Assembly (NCBI GenBank): GCA_028710415.1
Contig: JAQTUE010000014.1
Span: forward strand, 1 to 64,000
From: Paludibacter sp.
GTDB taxonomy: Bacteria > Bacteroidota > Bacteroidia > Bacteroidales > Paludibacteraceae
Reading direction: 5' to 3'
Length of the DNA stretch: 64,000 nt
Shown here: piece by piece, positions 1-8,593 of the stretch
Layout of the letters: every line of letters starts with the position of its first letter
Position numbering within the stretch: the stretch's first letter is position 1
Program-made: the position numbers and the translations under genes
Notes under the pieces: model-generated
What the model saw: the letters and a program-made list of their open reading frames with translations, nothing else
What the model was told of the DNA's origin: nothing
Databases searched by the model: none

Positions 1-60
1 AGTAAAATAATACGGATTCTACTTTATCAAAATAACTAACGAACCACATTAGGCACAATA

Positions 61-163
61 GTTCACAATAGAAATTGTTTTTTCTGATTTATTGATGATT
101 TTTCAATCTTAAATGCCCTTAATATTTTTTCTATTGTACTCTTTTGTATCTTATTTTTGTGTC
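61..163. repeat. Diverged direct repeat, copy 1
   Basis: About 103 bases that recur, imperfectly, at 544-648. Both copies begin GTTCAYAATAGAAAT, carry TTAATCTTAAATGCC or a near match in the middle, then TTTTCTATTGT, and end TTATTTTTGTGTC. Weaker similarity continues to about 211 in this copy and 695 in the other (AAAGTA followed by an A-rich run). No reading frame is seen. The two copies flank a nested palindrome. Function is unknown; the pair could be old duplicated intergenic DNA or the edges of a small non-coding element. Confidence 0.6.
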
Positions 164-274
164 ACGTGGTTCGAATTATCTGTTAAGTTCAAATTTTGTA
201 AAGTAGAAAAATGATAAGAATTAATAGAAGGCTTCTCAATCATATTTTTAGTTGTGTTTTATTTCTTACATTGA

Positions 275-435
275 AACCTTATTTTTTTTTGTTCAACCTT
301 AGTAGCCGGATTGTACCCCCGAAACACAACCTTATTCTTTGATCAATTGACTGCAAATAATATTTATTTCAAAGAATAAGGTTTAATATTAGGGTGTTAG
401 CGTTAGTACTAAGGTTGATTAAAAAAAATAAGGTT
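275..435. repeat. Nested inverted repeat between the direct repeats
   Basis: The outer arms are 275-303 and 408-435 (AACCTTATTTTTTTT then CAACCTTAGT, answered by ACTAAGGTTGATT then AATAAGGTT). The inner arms at 328-342 and 369-383 are a perfect 15-bp inverted pair, AACCTTATTCTTTGA and its complement, with a 26-base loop. All four arms contain AACCTTATT or its complement, so they are related to one another. The whole could form a two-storey cruciform or RNA hairpin. No coding frame is visible. Confidence 0.65.
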
Positions 436-543
436 ATCCTTTTTTAAGCTTAAACTATCATTCATGCAAAAAGTTGAAATATTTAATTGTAAAACAATAA
501 ATCATTAATTTTATTCTAAATATTTCAACAAACAAATCTACGA

Positions 544-648
544 GTTCATAATAGAAATAATGTTTTTTGATTCCTTGCTGAATTTTTAATCTTAAATGCC
601 TTTATGATTTATTTTCTATTGTGCTCATTGTGTTTTATTTTTGTGTCC
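544..648. repeat. Diverged direct repeat, copy 2
   Basis: Partner of the copy at 61-163, with the same order of short matching blocks and the same TTATTTTTGTGTC end. It lies 280 bases upstream of the small T9SS protein gene, so it might be a displaced copy of that gene's control region. That is inference only. Confidence 0.6.
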
Positions 649-929
649 TACTTTGTCTGTTGTGGTTTTAAGTATTGATTTAGCAAAGTAAAACAAAAAA
701 GGGAATATTATTTAAGGAGCATACATTTCTGATTAACCATAGTGAATTTGAACAGATTTAACCAGAAATTCTATAAATTTGGGTTCGTACAATTTCCTGT
801 TATCACCTCATTTCATGTAAAATAATACCACTCCCTATAATATCATCTTTGTTTTTAAAAATGAAGTACTTTGTATCTGAATTAATCAGTACATTCGTTT
901 TGTATTTACGAATCAAAAAATGTACTTGT

Positions 930-1661
930 ATGAAAAAAAACACTATACTCATATTCATAATTCTGTCCACCTTGGTTGCAAAGTCCCAGACAGAAGGTCA
1001 ACTGAAAGTCACTGTCACCACAGTGGCCTATGGCGGAACTTTTACACCCAGGAATGTGTTTGCTGTTTGGGTACAAAGCAAAACAAGTGTGTTCGTAAAA
1101 ACTATGTTGGCCTATGCCGATACCCGGAAAGCCTATTTATCAAACTGGAAAACAGCCACTTCGTCAACGTACAATGTAGTTGATGCCATTACAGGCGCCA
1201 CCCAGAGTACACATGGCACCTATACCTGTACCTGGAGCGGGACAAACATAACCGGAACCGTTTTGGGGGACGATACCTATACCGTTGCCATGGAGATGGA
1301 CGAAGGTGGAAATACGAAATATGCGACTTTCACGTTTAAGAAAAGCGGTACGGTACAAACAGTTACCCCGGTAAATGTGACCGGTTTTTCGAATATAAAG
1401 ATACAATGGACCCCGGCATTTACAGCATTAGAAAATACAGCGGCGGATAAATTAGTTGCCGTGTATCCAAATCCGGCTGTTACATCCATTTATGTTGCCG
1501 GAATTGAAGTTACAGACATTCAGGTTTGTTCTTTAAACGGAAAGGTTCTTTTATCAAGCAAACAGTCCAATGTAAATATAAGTACCCTGCCAAAAGGAAT
1601 TTATCTGGCAATCATTTATGCGAAAGAAGCCAGGGTTGTTCGGAAAATTGAGAAGTTGTAA
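930..1661 (+). CDS. Small secreted protein, DUF2271-like, with T9SS sorting domain
   Basis: A 243-residue exported protein of unknown job. The frame is open from 849, but the ATG at 930 begins a normal signal peptide (MKKNTILIFIILSTLVAKSQ), so I place the start there. The mature N-terminal half (GQLKVTVTT, then AVWVQ, FVKTMLAY, YLSNW and YTVAMEMDEGG) looks like DUF2271, a family of predicted periplasmic proteins; this match is from memory of the pattern. The last ~70 residues (VYPNPAVTSIYVAG ... LPKGIYLAIIYAKEARVVRKIEKL in outline) are a type A T9SS C-terminal sorting domain, which implies export across the outer membrane and cell-surface anchoring. It stands alone, with no terminator hairpin seen downstream. 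Confidence 0.75.
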   Translation: MKKNTILIFIILSTLVAKSQTEGQLKVTVTTVAYGGTFTPRNVFAVWVQSKTSVFVKTMLAYADTRKAYLSNWKTATSSTYNVVDAITGATQSTHGTYTCTWSGTNITGTVLGDDTYTVAMEMDEGGNTKYATFTFKKSGTVQTVTPVNVTGFSNIKIQWTPAFTALENTAADKLVAVYPNPAVTSIYVAGIEVTDIQVCSLNGKVLLSSKQSNVNISTLPKGIYLAIIYAKEARVVRKIEKL

Positions 1662-2179
1662 TTTCGATATAGTGTATTTGTTTTATTTTGATTCATTCGT
1701 TCATACAAAGTAAGCATCCATAAAAGCTGATTTCCGATGCTTCAAATGTATTATTACCAGCCAGGCAGGTCGAGTAAATGAATTACTTTTTTTATTCGCA
1801 CGAACACTCAGTTTTGACCGTTGCTGTTATCTCAGCAGACCGGCGCACTTAGGATGGCATAGATGTTGTTGCTCTTCCTGAATCATTGTCATTTAGAACA
1901 GTATTTAAACGCGGATGGTTCATGCCATTTTTGGGGATAATATGAACGAAAACATTCAGGGTTCCTGCTTTTAAAGGTCCCTTTTATAAGTCTTTATCAG
2001 TATTTTCAAATCCGTATCTTCCGCTTGTCATTCTTTAGTTCGTTGTTCTAAATGCTTGTCTATCCATCATTCTACTACCTCCTGATTTTCTTCCATTTTT
2101 TACAATTTACCCCGGGTGATTCAGTCGAGTCTTTCAATTTAAGGGTTCCTGAAAGTGTGTTTATCTTGCTTTAAGTATA

Positions 2180-2269
2180 GATAGGGTTCAGATAGGGTTC
2201 AGATAGGGTTGAGATAGGGTTGAGATAGGGTTCGGATAGGTAAATATATCTGAACCCTATCTGAACCCC
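2180..2269. repeat. 11-bp tandem array, unit GATAGGGTTCA, with inverted end copy
   Basis: Five full units and one partial unit of GATAGGGTTSA run head to tail from 2180 to 2240. A spacer of about ten bases follows, then TGAACCCTATC and TGAACCCC (2251-2269), which are inverted copies, so the array can fold back. It is preceded by TTTAAGTATAGA at 2170-2181. A second array with the same GGGTTCA core, the same 11-bp period and nearly the same flank lies at 38935-39069. Confidence 0.85.
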
Positions 2270-2402
2270 AAGGAAAGCCCAAGGAAACCCCTTCGGAAGT
2301 ACAACCAGGTGAAGACCAACTGAAAGCTAAAAACCACACTGCTAATGGAAAAGTAAAGCAACCAAATGAAGATTTTCTTCAATTCGATAAAATTCACTTT
2401 AG

Positions 2403-2713
2403 TACATGACAAAAAGTAGTATCATCACTAACAGACACAAAATAAATATATTAAAGCAATACTTCACCACAAAAGTCACAAAAGAATCACAAAAGTAAAA
2501 CTTACATTCAACCAAAGTCAATATTAAGTACACATAAGAACCTTCGGTTTTTAATAACAGATTTAAAATGCTTTTAGTATTTTCATTTTTCGTATTCTTT
2601 CTTGTGAAATATAATTGCTTTTGTGATTCTTTTGTTACTTTTGTGGTTAGTCTCTTCTTTGTAAGTTACTCAATATAAATCTATTTTATAATTATTGCTT
2701 TTTTTGTCATGTG
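2403..2713. repeat. ~310-bp imperfect inverted-repeat element
   Basis: The left end (ACATGACAAAAAG at 2404) is the complement of the right end (CTTTTTTTGTCATGT, ending at 2712). Further in, CACAAAAG-type blocks at 2467-2496 match the complement of 2617-2646, including an uninterrupted ACAAAAGAATCACAAAAG. The arms are about 95 bases with indels; the centre (2500-2610) is AT-rich. No transposase is encoded. It resembles a miniature inverted-repeat element or the gene for a long hairpin RNA; no target-site duplication was established. Confidence 0.6.
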
Positions 2714-2803
2714 CTTAGAAAATTCATGTAAGAATTTTACCTGTTGGATATGAGGTTCTGAATGCGTAGTTATGAAGACGAAATAAACAAAAGATTAATT
2801 TGT

Positions 2804-2850
2804 AAAAAGAAGGAACATTCTGACATGCTGGAATATTCCTTCTTTTCTTT
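2804..2850. terminator. Orphan hairpin with T-rich tails
   Basis: AAAAGAAGGAACATTC (2805-2820) pairs with GAATATTCCTTCTTTT (2831-2846) with one mismatch and a ten-base loop, followed by a pyrimidine-rich run. It looks like a bidirectional intrinsic terminator. No protein gene ends here: the nearest plus-strand stop is 1.1 kb upstream, and the lyase on the other strand has its own terminator. It could end an unseen RNA. Confidence 0.5.
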
Positions 2851-3023
2851 TAAATTTAGAATGCAACATTTCAACGTTCCTATGACTTTTAATCACCTTG
2901 TTTTTTTGATTTATATCCAGGAATCATTGACTATGTGATACAAAAAAAATCAAATACTTTTACTCATAAAATTGATTCAAAACATTTCCTTATATTCTGT
3001 CCGTTACTTGATTACAATGCTAT

Positions 3024-3066
3024 AAAAACAGGAAAAGGTGAGCCGAGACTCACCTTTTTCTGTTTT
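3024..3066 (-). terminator. Intrinsic terminator of the rhamnogalacturonan lyase gene
   Basis: A 17-19-bp stem (3024-3042 with 3049-3066, GGTGAG core, six-base loop) with T-rich edges, 24 bases beyond the stop codon of the minus-strand lyase gene. A second small hairpin (3074-3094, GAATAAAG/CTTTATTC) overlaps the stop codon itself. Confidence 0.85.
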
Positions 3067-3089
3067 AATGCAGAGAATAAAGTCAGGCT

Positions 3090-6000
3090 TTATTCTTTTA
3101 CAATTTTCTGAATGGTATCATTCCCACCTACTTTAACGTGCAATAAATAAACGCCTTTCAGCAGTTGATCCAGATTCAGATTCAGTTGGCTGGAATTGTA
3201 AAATTTATTGCTGTAGAGCACTTCCCCAAGCATTGTAACCACAGAGACCTGTACTTCATCAATCGATTGGCCTAGTTGTACACTGATGCCGTTTTTAAAT
3301 GGATTTGGATACACAGAGGTATTGAAATTCAAATCGTTCAGACCGGTGGAAACCATTACTTTCAATGCACCGGCAGAATTGAATGCCGACAAGTCCCAGG
3401 CTAGTCCACTGCCCGGGAAAGCAGGAATAATTTCTGTCGGGATGCCGGTGACAGTACCAGAGATGATTTTTATCGAATCGCCTGCTGCAAAAGTAGTTCC
3501 GTTCAGCGGGGTAACCTGCAGTTTTCCATTCATATTCAGCGTTCCCGTCAGACTCAGCAAGTCATTCTTCGAAGTTGTTTTATCAATATCAATTGCCAGA
3601 ATGCCATCCGGAGCAACGGTAACATTGTTATTGACTGTAAATGTGCCTGCCGCTGCATTTGCCGGAGATAAAACACCACCTGCATTCACTGTTACCGCAC
3701 CTGAAACGATTCCTGTTCCGGCAAGGGTACCACCTGAATTTACGGTTACACTTCCTGTACCCAGTCCACTTCCGGTAGTATTGCTCACTAAAACTGTACC
3801 ATTATTGATCGTTGTTCCGCCTGTAAAGGTATTCGCGTTCGTTAATGTCCAGATTCCTGTTCCCACCTTTTTAATGGCAGCTACGGCACCGGTACCCGTA
3901 TACTGGGCATTAGTAATCATTCCGTTAAAAGTGGAATTAGCATTCCTGTTTCCAATTTCCCAGGTTATTGTACAACCGGCAGTGCCACCGGCACCCAGTA
4001 TGGAAGTCGATAATCCGGTAAGATCCCCCACTGGAATCGTTACATTCGCAGTAACCCGATAAAGCATAGTTGCCAGGCCTGTTAAGTTGACTTTTGCATT
4101 CGGGAAGCCATTGGTGTTATAAATATCAAAATACCCACCATCGGCATCGGTAAGAATGTTCAGGTAACCGGTAAATTTAGAGCAGTTTGATGTCAATATG
4201 TTTCCGGTGTAATTGGTATAATAATTCAATGTTCCACCACCGGTAATCGTTCCCGAAATCGTAGATAGTCCATCGGTGTTCAGAGCTCCGGTATATCCTG
4301 CCGGTATTTTAAGATTCCAGTTAGAGTTATTGTCCGTGGTATTGCTATCGAACATACTCAGTGAACCACCCTGAAAGGTAATGGTGTCCCCTACACCCAT
4401 GCCTGACGTGTTGGCGACATCGGTAGTCAGGGCAACATTTCCTGCTTTTAATATAGTTCCACCAGTGTAATCGCTAATGCCGGATAATGCTAACCGACCC
4501 ACTCCATCTTTAATCAATGCTCCGGTTCCGGTAATTTTACCTGAAGTAGTAAGTGTGGTTAATGAATTACCAATAGAGATCGTTCCATCATTCTGACCGA
4601 GTGTAAATCCGCGGTCAATGGATGCTGAAGTGCCTGTAAAACTCAACTTTCCACCATTCAAAACAATGTTGGCAGGTGCGTTTGTTGCTGCCCCGATATT
4701 TGAAGCGACACTCCCATTCGTCATTGTCGCCACTTCCAGAATACCTCCATTGACGATGGTTTTACCTGTGAATCTGTTTGAAGTGGACAGGGTCAGTTTG
4801 CCGGTTCCGTTTTTTGTCAGGCTTCCAATTCCTTCTATGGAGCCCGTGCCGCTTAATACGTAATTTGATGTGGCATCAACATTCACTGAGGATGGCAATA
4901 CGCTTTCGTTCATTATCACCGACTTGAGTGTTGCATTTTCATTAAAACAGACCGAATCGTTTGCAAGGAATTTCTGGGATTGAGCTACATTCAACCAGTT
5001 CGATGTTTTATCATTATCCCATTTCGAATCCACATTTCCACTCCAGGTTAGTTTCGAAGGAGCTTTTACATTCAGGATAATATTCCCGTTTTCATTTACA
5101 AAGGAATAGCTCAGGTTGGATGGCACCCCGGTAATTCTGAATTTAGTCAAATCTCCTGTTACAGTACCTGCGCGAACCAGTGTATATTTCCCGGCAGGCA
5201 ACGTACCACCGGTGATATTCAACGCGATGGTACTTTTACCGCTCAATGTCCAGTCACCGCCAATCACAATGGTATCGTTTGCTGTGACTACTCCTCCAGA
5301 AACAACCATATCGATGGTATAGGCGACTACTCCAACTTCTTTCAAGCCTTTTAAAAAGGTTGTTTTGACCGGAGTTCCGGCTACAGCTCCGGGTGCAAAA
5401 TAAGAGTTGTTACCCATGATCACGTTTCCACCAAATGTACCTTTACCGGTCAGTTTCACAAACGAGTAAGTATAGACATCGCTGTTAGCCAGCACCCCGT
5501 TGTTAGTGAAATCACCATCCCAGACAGAGGTCGTTCCGGTGAAATTATTCACATTGTTCAATGTCAGTGATCCGGCACCTATTTTCTTCAGGTCCATATC
5601 GCCATTCAACGTTCCGGAACCCGAAAGAACCACATTGTAAGGAGAATTTACTTTAACACGTTTCGGTGAAAGGTCACCCACAACAGTCACAGCAGCATTC
5701 GCTCCGGCTGAAAGATCAAACAATACTTTTTCACCATTTTTGAACGTTGAAGATACCCCCAGGCTGTCTGTAAAGGAAGAAGTAATATTATTATCCCATG
5801 TTGAGCCTGTTTTCCAGCGTTTGTCATTGTCATAAATTGCCGAAACCGGTTCTTTATCCATGTCATCACCCATGTAAAAACCGCAATGAGGGGGTTGGTT
5901 ATAACCTGCATTTTGCCAGGCAATGGCATCCCTATATTGGGCATCGTGCATGAGTGTATATAACTTATTCGCTGTAGGAATAGTAGTTGTGAAAATACGC

Positions 6001-7643
6001 AGTTTGGTATTGTCATCTGTTCTGAAAATAACTTCTTCGCGCCAGTCCCCCAGTATGTCGGCTGACAAGCAAGGAGTTGATTTCGTACCATTATTTGATG
6101 AACAACCGGAAGCAGACATCAAAGTCCCTGCTCCATATTTAGTGATTGAAGTGCCATCCAACAATTCATCCTGCAAATCACCATCCCAATAAATACGGAA
6201 ATTCATGGAAGGACTGCTCGTATTAATGGTTGTGCCTTTAATGTTTGAAACACCTGGTCCGGAAGCACTCCACATTTCGAAGCCACGGCTGGTAGCATCC
6301 ACATTGGCTGCCAGGCCACGTCCGTTATCACCACCAGTAAATACGCCCCATAATATGGCTCCTGTTTTTGCATCATGCAATTCATATCCATATGTAGCAC
6401 CAGCAGATTCATGTACTTCCCAAACTTCCAGGCCTTTGCGGTCAGGATCAAGATCGGTCATATGCATGGCATCACCATGCCCAAGACCGGTTGAGTACAA
6501 GCATTTACCATCATCATCGAAGGCAGAAGCCCCGTACACGATTTCATCCTTGCCATCATCATCAATGTCACCGACACTCAGGTTGTGATTGCCTTGTCCG
6601 TTGGCATTTGCACCATTCGGAGTATTTGAATCATACACCCAACGTTGGGTTAAAGCCCCGTTTTTAAAATCCCAGGCAGCTAAAACGGCACGCGTATAAT
6701 ATCCGCGGCACATCACAATACTTGGGTGCAGTCCATCCAGGTAAGCTGTACAAGCCAGAAAGCGATCAACCCGGTTTCCATAACTATCTCCCCATGCCGA
6801 AACGGTTCCACGGGGAGGATTGTAATTGACTGTTGCAAGTTCGGCACCGGTGAGTCCGCTAAAAACGGTCAGGTATTCAGGGCCGGTAAGAATATATCCT
6901 GCAGTGGTTCGGTAATCAGCCGCATCATCATCGGTTGCAGCAGGCCCTTTGCTAAGAAAGTTTCCTAAGCCATCCTTAGTTCCCGGAGCTGTTTTACATG
7001 CTATTTCAGCTTTCCCATCACCATCGAAATCTTCTACTTCGAAATCGGTATAGTGTGCGCCTGCACGGATATTCTTACCCAGATCAATGCGGCATAACTG
7101 TGTACCATTCAATTTATAAACATCCAGAAATACATCACCGGTATACCCTGACTGGGAATTATCTTTCGCATTGGAAGGATCCCACTTTAAGACAATTTCA
7201 AATTCTCCATCGCCATCAACATCACCCACACTGCAATCGCAGGGCGAATAGGTGCAGGTAGTACCATCAGGCATAGTCATGGCAGCCGGAACATTCAGGT
7301 TGATATCAAAATAATTGTTTGACCAGATGGCAGCCGAATTTGATTCTCCTGTTTCAACACCATTCAAAACAGGTTTGACCATGTAGGTTGTCCCTGACGA
7401 AGTAGCATCGGTGTAATTGGAGGAGGTTGTAATTGGAGTTGAAGTAATCTTAACCCCATCACGGTATAAATTGAAGGCGATATTATCGGGGTCGGAACCC
7501 AACACACGCCACGATAAAAAAACCTGAGTCGTAGAGGTACGAACTGCAACAAGCCCTCTGTTTAGTTTTTCCATATGCCGCTGACTGAAAAGCGAAGCAG
7601 AAATTAAAAAACAAAGTAATAAAGTAATGGTAGTCCTTTTCAT
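3090..7643 (-). CDS. Secreted rhamnogalacturonan lyase (PL11) with beta-strand repeat stalk and T9SS tail
   Basis: A 1517-residue exoenzyme expected to cleave the rhamnose-galacturonate backbone of pectin by beta-elimination. Residues 1-21 are a signal peptide. Residues ~22-620 match the polysaccharide lyase 11 (YesW/YesX type) pattern: RGLVAVRT, VFLSWRVLGSD, FNLYRDG, then calcium-binding blades DVDGDGEFEIVLKWD, DFDGDGKAEIACKTA and DIDDDGKDEIVYGA, and GLGHGDAMHMTDLDP. About 800 residues follow of autotransporter-associated beta-strand repeats (GTTSVWDGDFTNNG, GKTIVNGGILEV, GGTTINNGTVLV). The last ~75 residues are a T9SS sorting domain (VYPNPF, then LLKGVYLLHV). Family PL11 enzymes are usually near 600 residues, so this one has an unusually long stalk. 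It is monocistronic with its own terminator. No other pectin genes adjoin it. Confidence 0.9.
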   Translation of the reverse strand: MKRTTITLLLCFLISASLFSQRHMEKLNRGLVAVRTSTTQVFLSWRVLGSDPDNIAFNLYRDGVKITSTPITTSSNYTDATSSGTTYMVKPVLNGVETGESNSAAIWSNNYFDINLNVPAAMTMPDGTTCTYSPCDCSVGDVDGDGEFEIVLKWDPSNAKDNSQSGYTGDVFLDVYKLNGTQLCRIDLGKNIRAGAHYTDFEVEDFDGDGKAEIACKTAPGTKDGLGNFLSKGPAATDDDAADYRTTAGYILTGPEYLTVFSGLTGAELATVNYNPPRGTVSAWGDSYGNRVDRFLACTAYLDGLHPSIVMCRGYYTRAVLAAWDFKNGALTQRWVYDSNTPNGANANGQGNHNLSVGDIDDDGKDEIVYGASAFDDDGKCLYSTGLGHGDAMHMTDLDPDRKGLEVWEVHESAGATYGYELHDAKTGAILWGVFTGGDNGRGLAANVDATSRGFEMWSASGPGVSNIKGTTINTSSPSMNFRIYWDGDLQDELLDGTSITKYGAGTLMSASGCSSNNGTKSTPCLSADILGDWREEVIFRTDDNTKLRIFTTTIPTANKLYTLMHDAQYRDAIAWQNAGYNQPPHCGFYMGDDMDKEPVSAIYDNDKRWKTGSTWDNNITSSFTDSLGVSSTFKNGEKVLFDLSAGANAAVTVVGDLSPKRVKVNSPYNVVLSGSGTLNGDMDLKKIGAGSLTLNNVNNFTGTTSVWDGDFTNNGVLANSDVYTYSFVKLTGKGTFGGNVIMGNNSYFAPGAVAGTPVKTTFLKGLKEVGVVAYTIDMVVSGGVVTANDTIVIGGDWTLSGKSTIALNITGGTLPAGKYTLVRAGTVTGDLTKFRITGVPSNLSYSFVNENGNIILNVKAPSKLTWSGNVDSKWDNDKTSNWLNVAQSQKFLANDSVCFNENATLKSVIMNESVLPSSVNVDATSNYVLSGTGSIEGIGSLTKNGTGKLTLSTSNRFTGKTIVNGGILEVATMTNGSVASNIGAATNAPANIVLNGGKLSFTGTSASIDRGFTLGQNDGTISIGNSLTTLTTSGKITGTGALIKDGVGRLALSGISDYTGGTILKAGNVALTTDVANTSGMGVGDTITFQGGSLSMFDSNTTDNNSNWNLKIPAGYTGALNTDGLSTISGTITGGGTLNYYTNYTGNILTSNCSKFTGYLNILTDADGGYFDIYNTNGFPNAKVNLTGLATMLYRVTANVTIPVGDLTGLSTSILGAGGTAGCTITWEIGNRNANSTFNGMITNAQYTGTGAVAAIKKVGTGIWTLTNANTFTGGTTINNGTVLVSNTTGSGLGTGSVTVNSGGTLAGTGIVSGAVTVNAGGVLSPANAAAGTFTVNNNVTVAPDGILAIDIDKTTSKNDLLSLTGTLNMNGKLQVTPLNGTTFAAGDSIKIISGTVTGIPTEIIPAFPGSGLAWDLSAFNSAGALKVMVSTGLNDLNFNTSVYPNPFKNGISVQLGQSIDEVQVSVVTMLGEVLYSNKFYNSSQLNLNLDQLLKGVYLLHVKVGGNDTIQKIVKE

Positions 7644-8515
7644 TATAAGTTCAATTTAAAGTGGTTTTAATTTAAGAAATTTAATTTATGAATGAGCATC
7701 TGGAAATATTTACATTAACAGAAGTGACCCGGGCAAATGTTATATTCCTCCAGTTTGAAAAATGTTCAGGAGATATGTTTTCCTACATGAAACCGGTCCG
7801 GTTTGTTCCAGCATCTCATTCTTTATATGTTTCCATTGTTTTCAGTGTTGTTAAATTGATCCACCCTGTAATTAACCAATTTTCATAAGTTGAAAACTAA
7901 TTTATAATTCCTGATATGACCTTATTTTGATTATTTCAGCCAAATAGGGCAGGAGAGTGGGCAATATTAAGAGTATAAACTGCATTCTATTTTTTAATTA
8001 AAAACAGTATATGGTACATTATCAGTCGAATGTGTGTTTTTTGAATAATTTATATCATTTTATATCAAGGAATAAATAACATAAATAATCTTTATTTATT
8101 GAACAAAATACAGATTGTTTAATGCTCATATTTAATTACTTACACAGAATAGTGCCAGCGTTTAATACAAAGATACACATTCCGGATAAAATAAAAAGTG
8201 GTGGAATTCTTCATTAAACAGATGTTTGGCTATTTTTGTAAGACATCCATTGATAAATAAACACGGAAATCCATGATTTGTCAAATTAAGTTAAGTGGGT
8301 TGTTCAAAAAATAAAACCAACTAACCGATTGAAAAACAAGTGTAAATTCAAACCTGATAAGACATTTAAAATGATAGGCGGATTAATTACTTGTTACAAG
8401 TTTTAAAGAAGAGGACTATCAATGTTAATTGTACAGTTCAGGCTGAATTCCAAAGAAAAGTATATATTTCTATGTAAATGTACAAAAAGACAGAGACTGA
8501 TTCTCGGTGAAATAG
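7644..8515. other. Divergent intergenic region between the lyase and the fasciclin locus
   Basis: About 870 AT-rich bases between two divergently read genes. A 66-codon frame at 7688-7888 has no recognisable features and I do not call it. No clear hairpin, tRNA or binding-site repeat was found. The length leaves room for control elements of both genes. Confidence 0.5.
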
Positions 8516-8523
8516 TAGTTTTG
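8516..8523 (+). promoter_or_regulatory. Candidate Bacteroidota -7 promoter element
   Basis: TAGTTTTG fits the TAnnTTTG -7 consensus used by the Bacteroidota primary sigma factor and lies 70 bases upstream of the first fasciclin lipoprotein gene. No convincing TTTG -33 box is seen at the usual spacing, so this is a moderate call. Confidence 0.45.
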
Positions 8524-8593
8524 CACTAGTAAAATTGCAAGTCTGAAAGACAGCAAGAAAAAAATTGAAAATTCATTAAATTTAATACGCTTC

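Larger units (their letters stand above)
1662..3023. other. Long non-coding stretch with several repeat structures
   Basis: This 1.36-kb gap holds an 11-bp tandem array (2180-2269), a ~310-bp inverted-repeat element (2403-2713) and an orphan hairpin with a T-rich tail (2804-2850). The minus strand has an open stretch at 1849-1983 that reads like a protein tail (PLKAGTLNVFVHIIPKNG and on) with no start codon except an internal ATG; it may be a gene remnant. No intact gene is visible. Confidence 0.5.

Noticed and set aside
849..929. N-terminal extension of the DUF2271-like protein
   Set aside because: The extension would bury the signal peptide; the ATG at 930 gives a normal one.
2180..2269. 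CRISPR array
   Set aside because: Units are 11 bp and contiguous, with no unique spacers and no cas genes; it is a simple tandem array.
3074..3094. Second hairpin over the lyase stop codon as a separate regulatory element
   Set aside because: It is short and AT-rich and lies next to a much stronger terminator; probably chance.
3286..4062. 258-codon plus-strand open frame opposite the lyase repeats
   Set aside because: It is the antisense shadow of the low-complexity beta-strand repeats; the minus-strand frame has clear domains.
7688..7888. 66-codon open frame between the lyase and the fasciclin gene
   Set aside because: No signal, motif or neighbour supports it, and its composition is that of AT-rich non-coding DNA.
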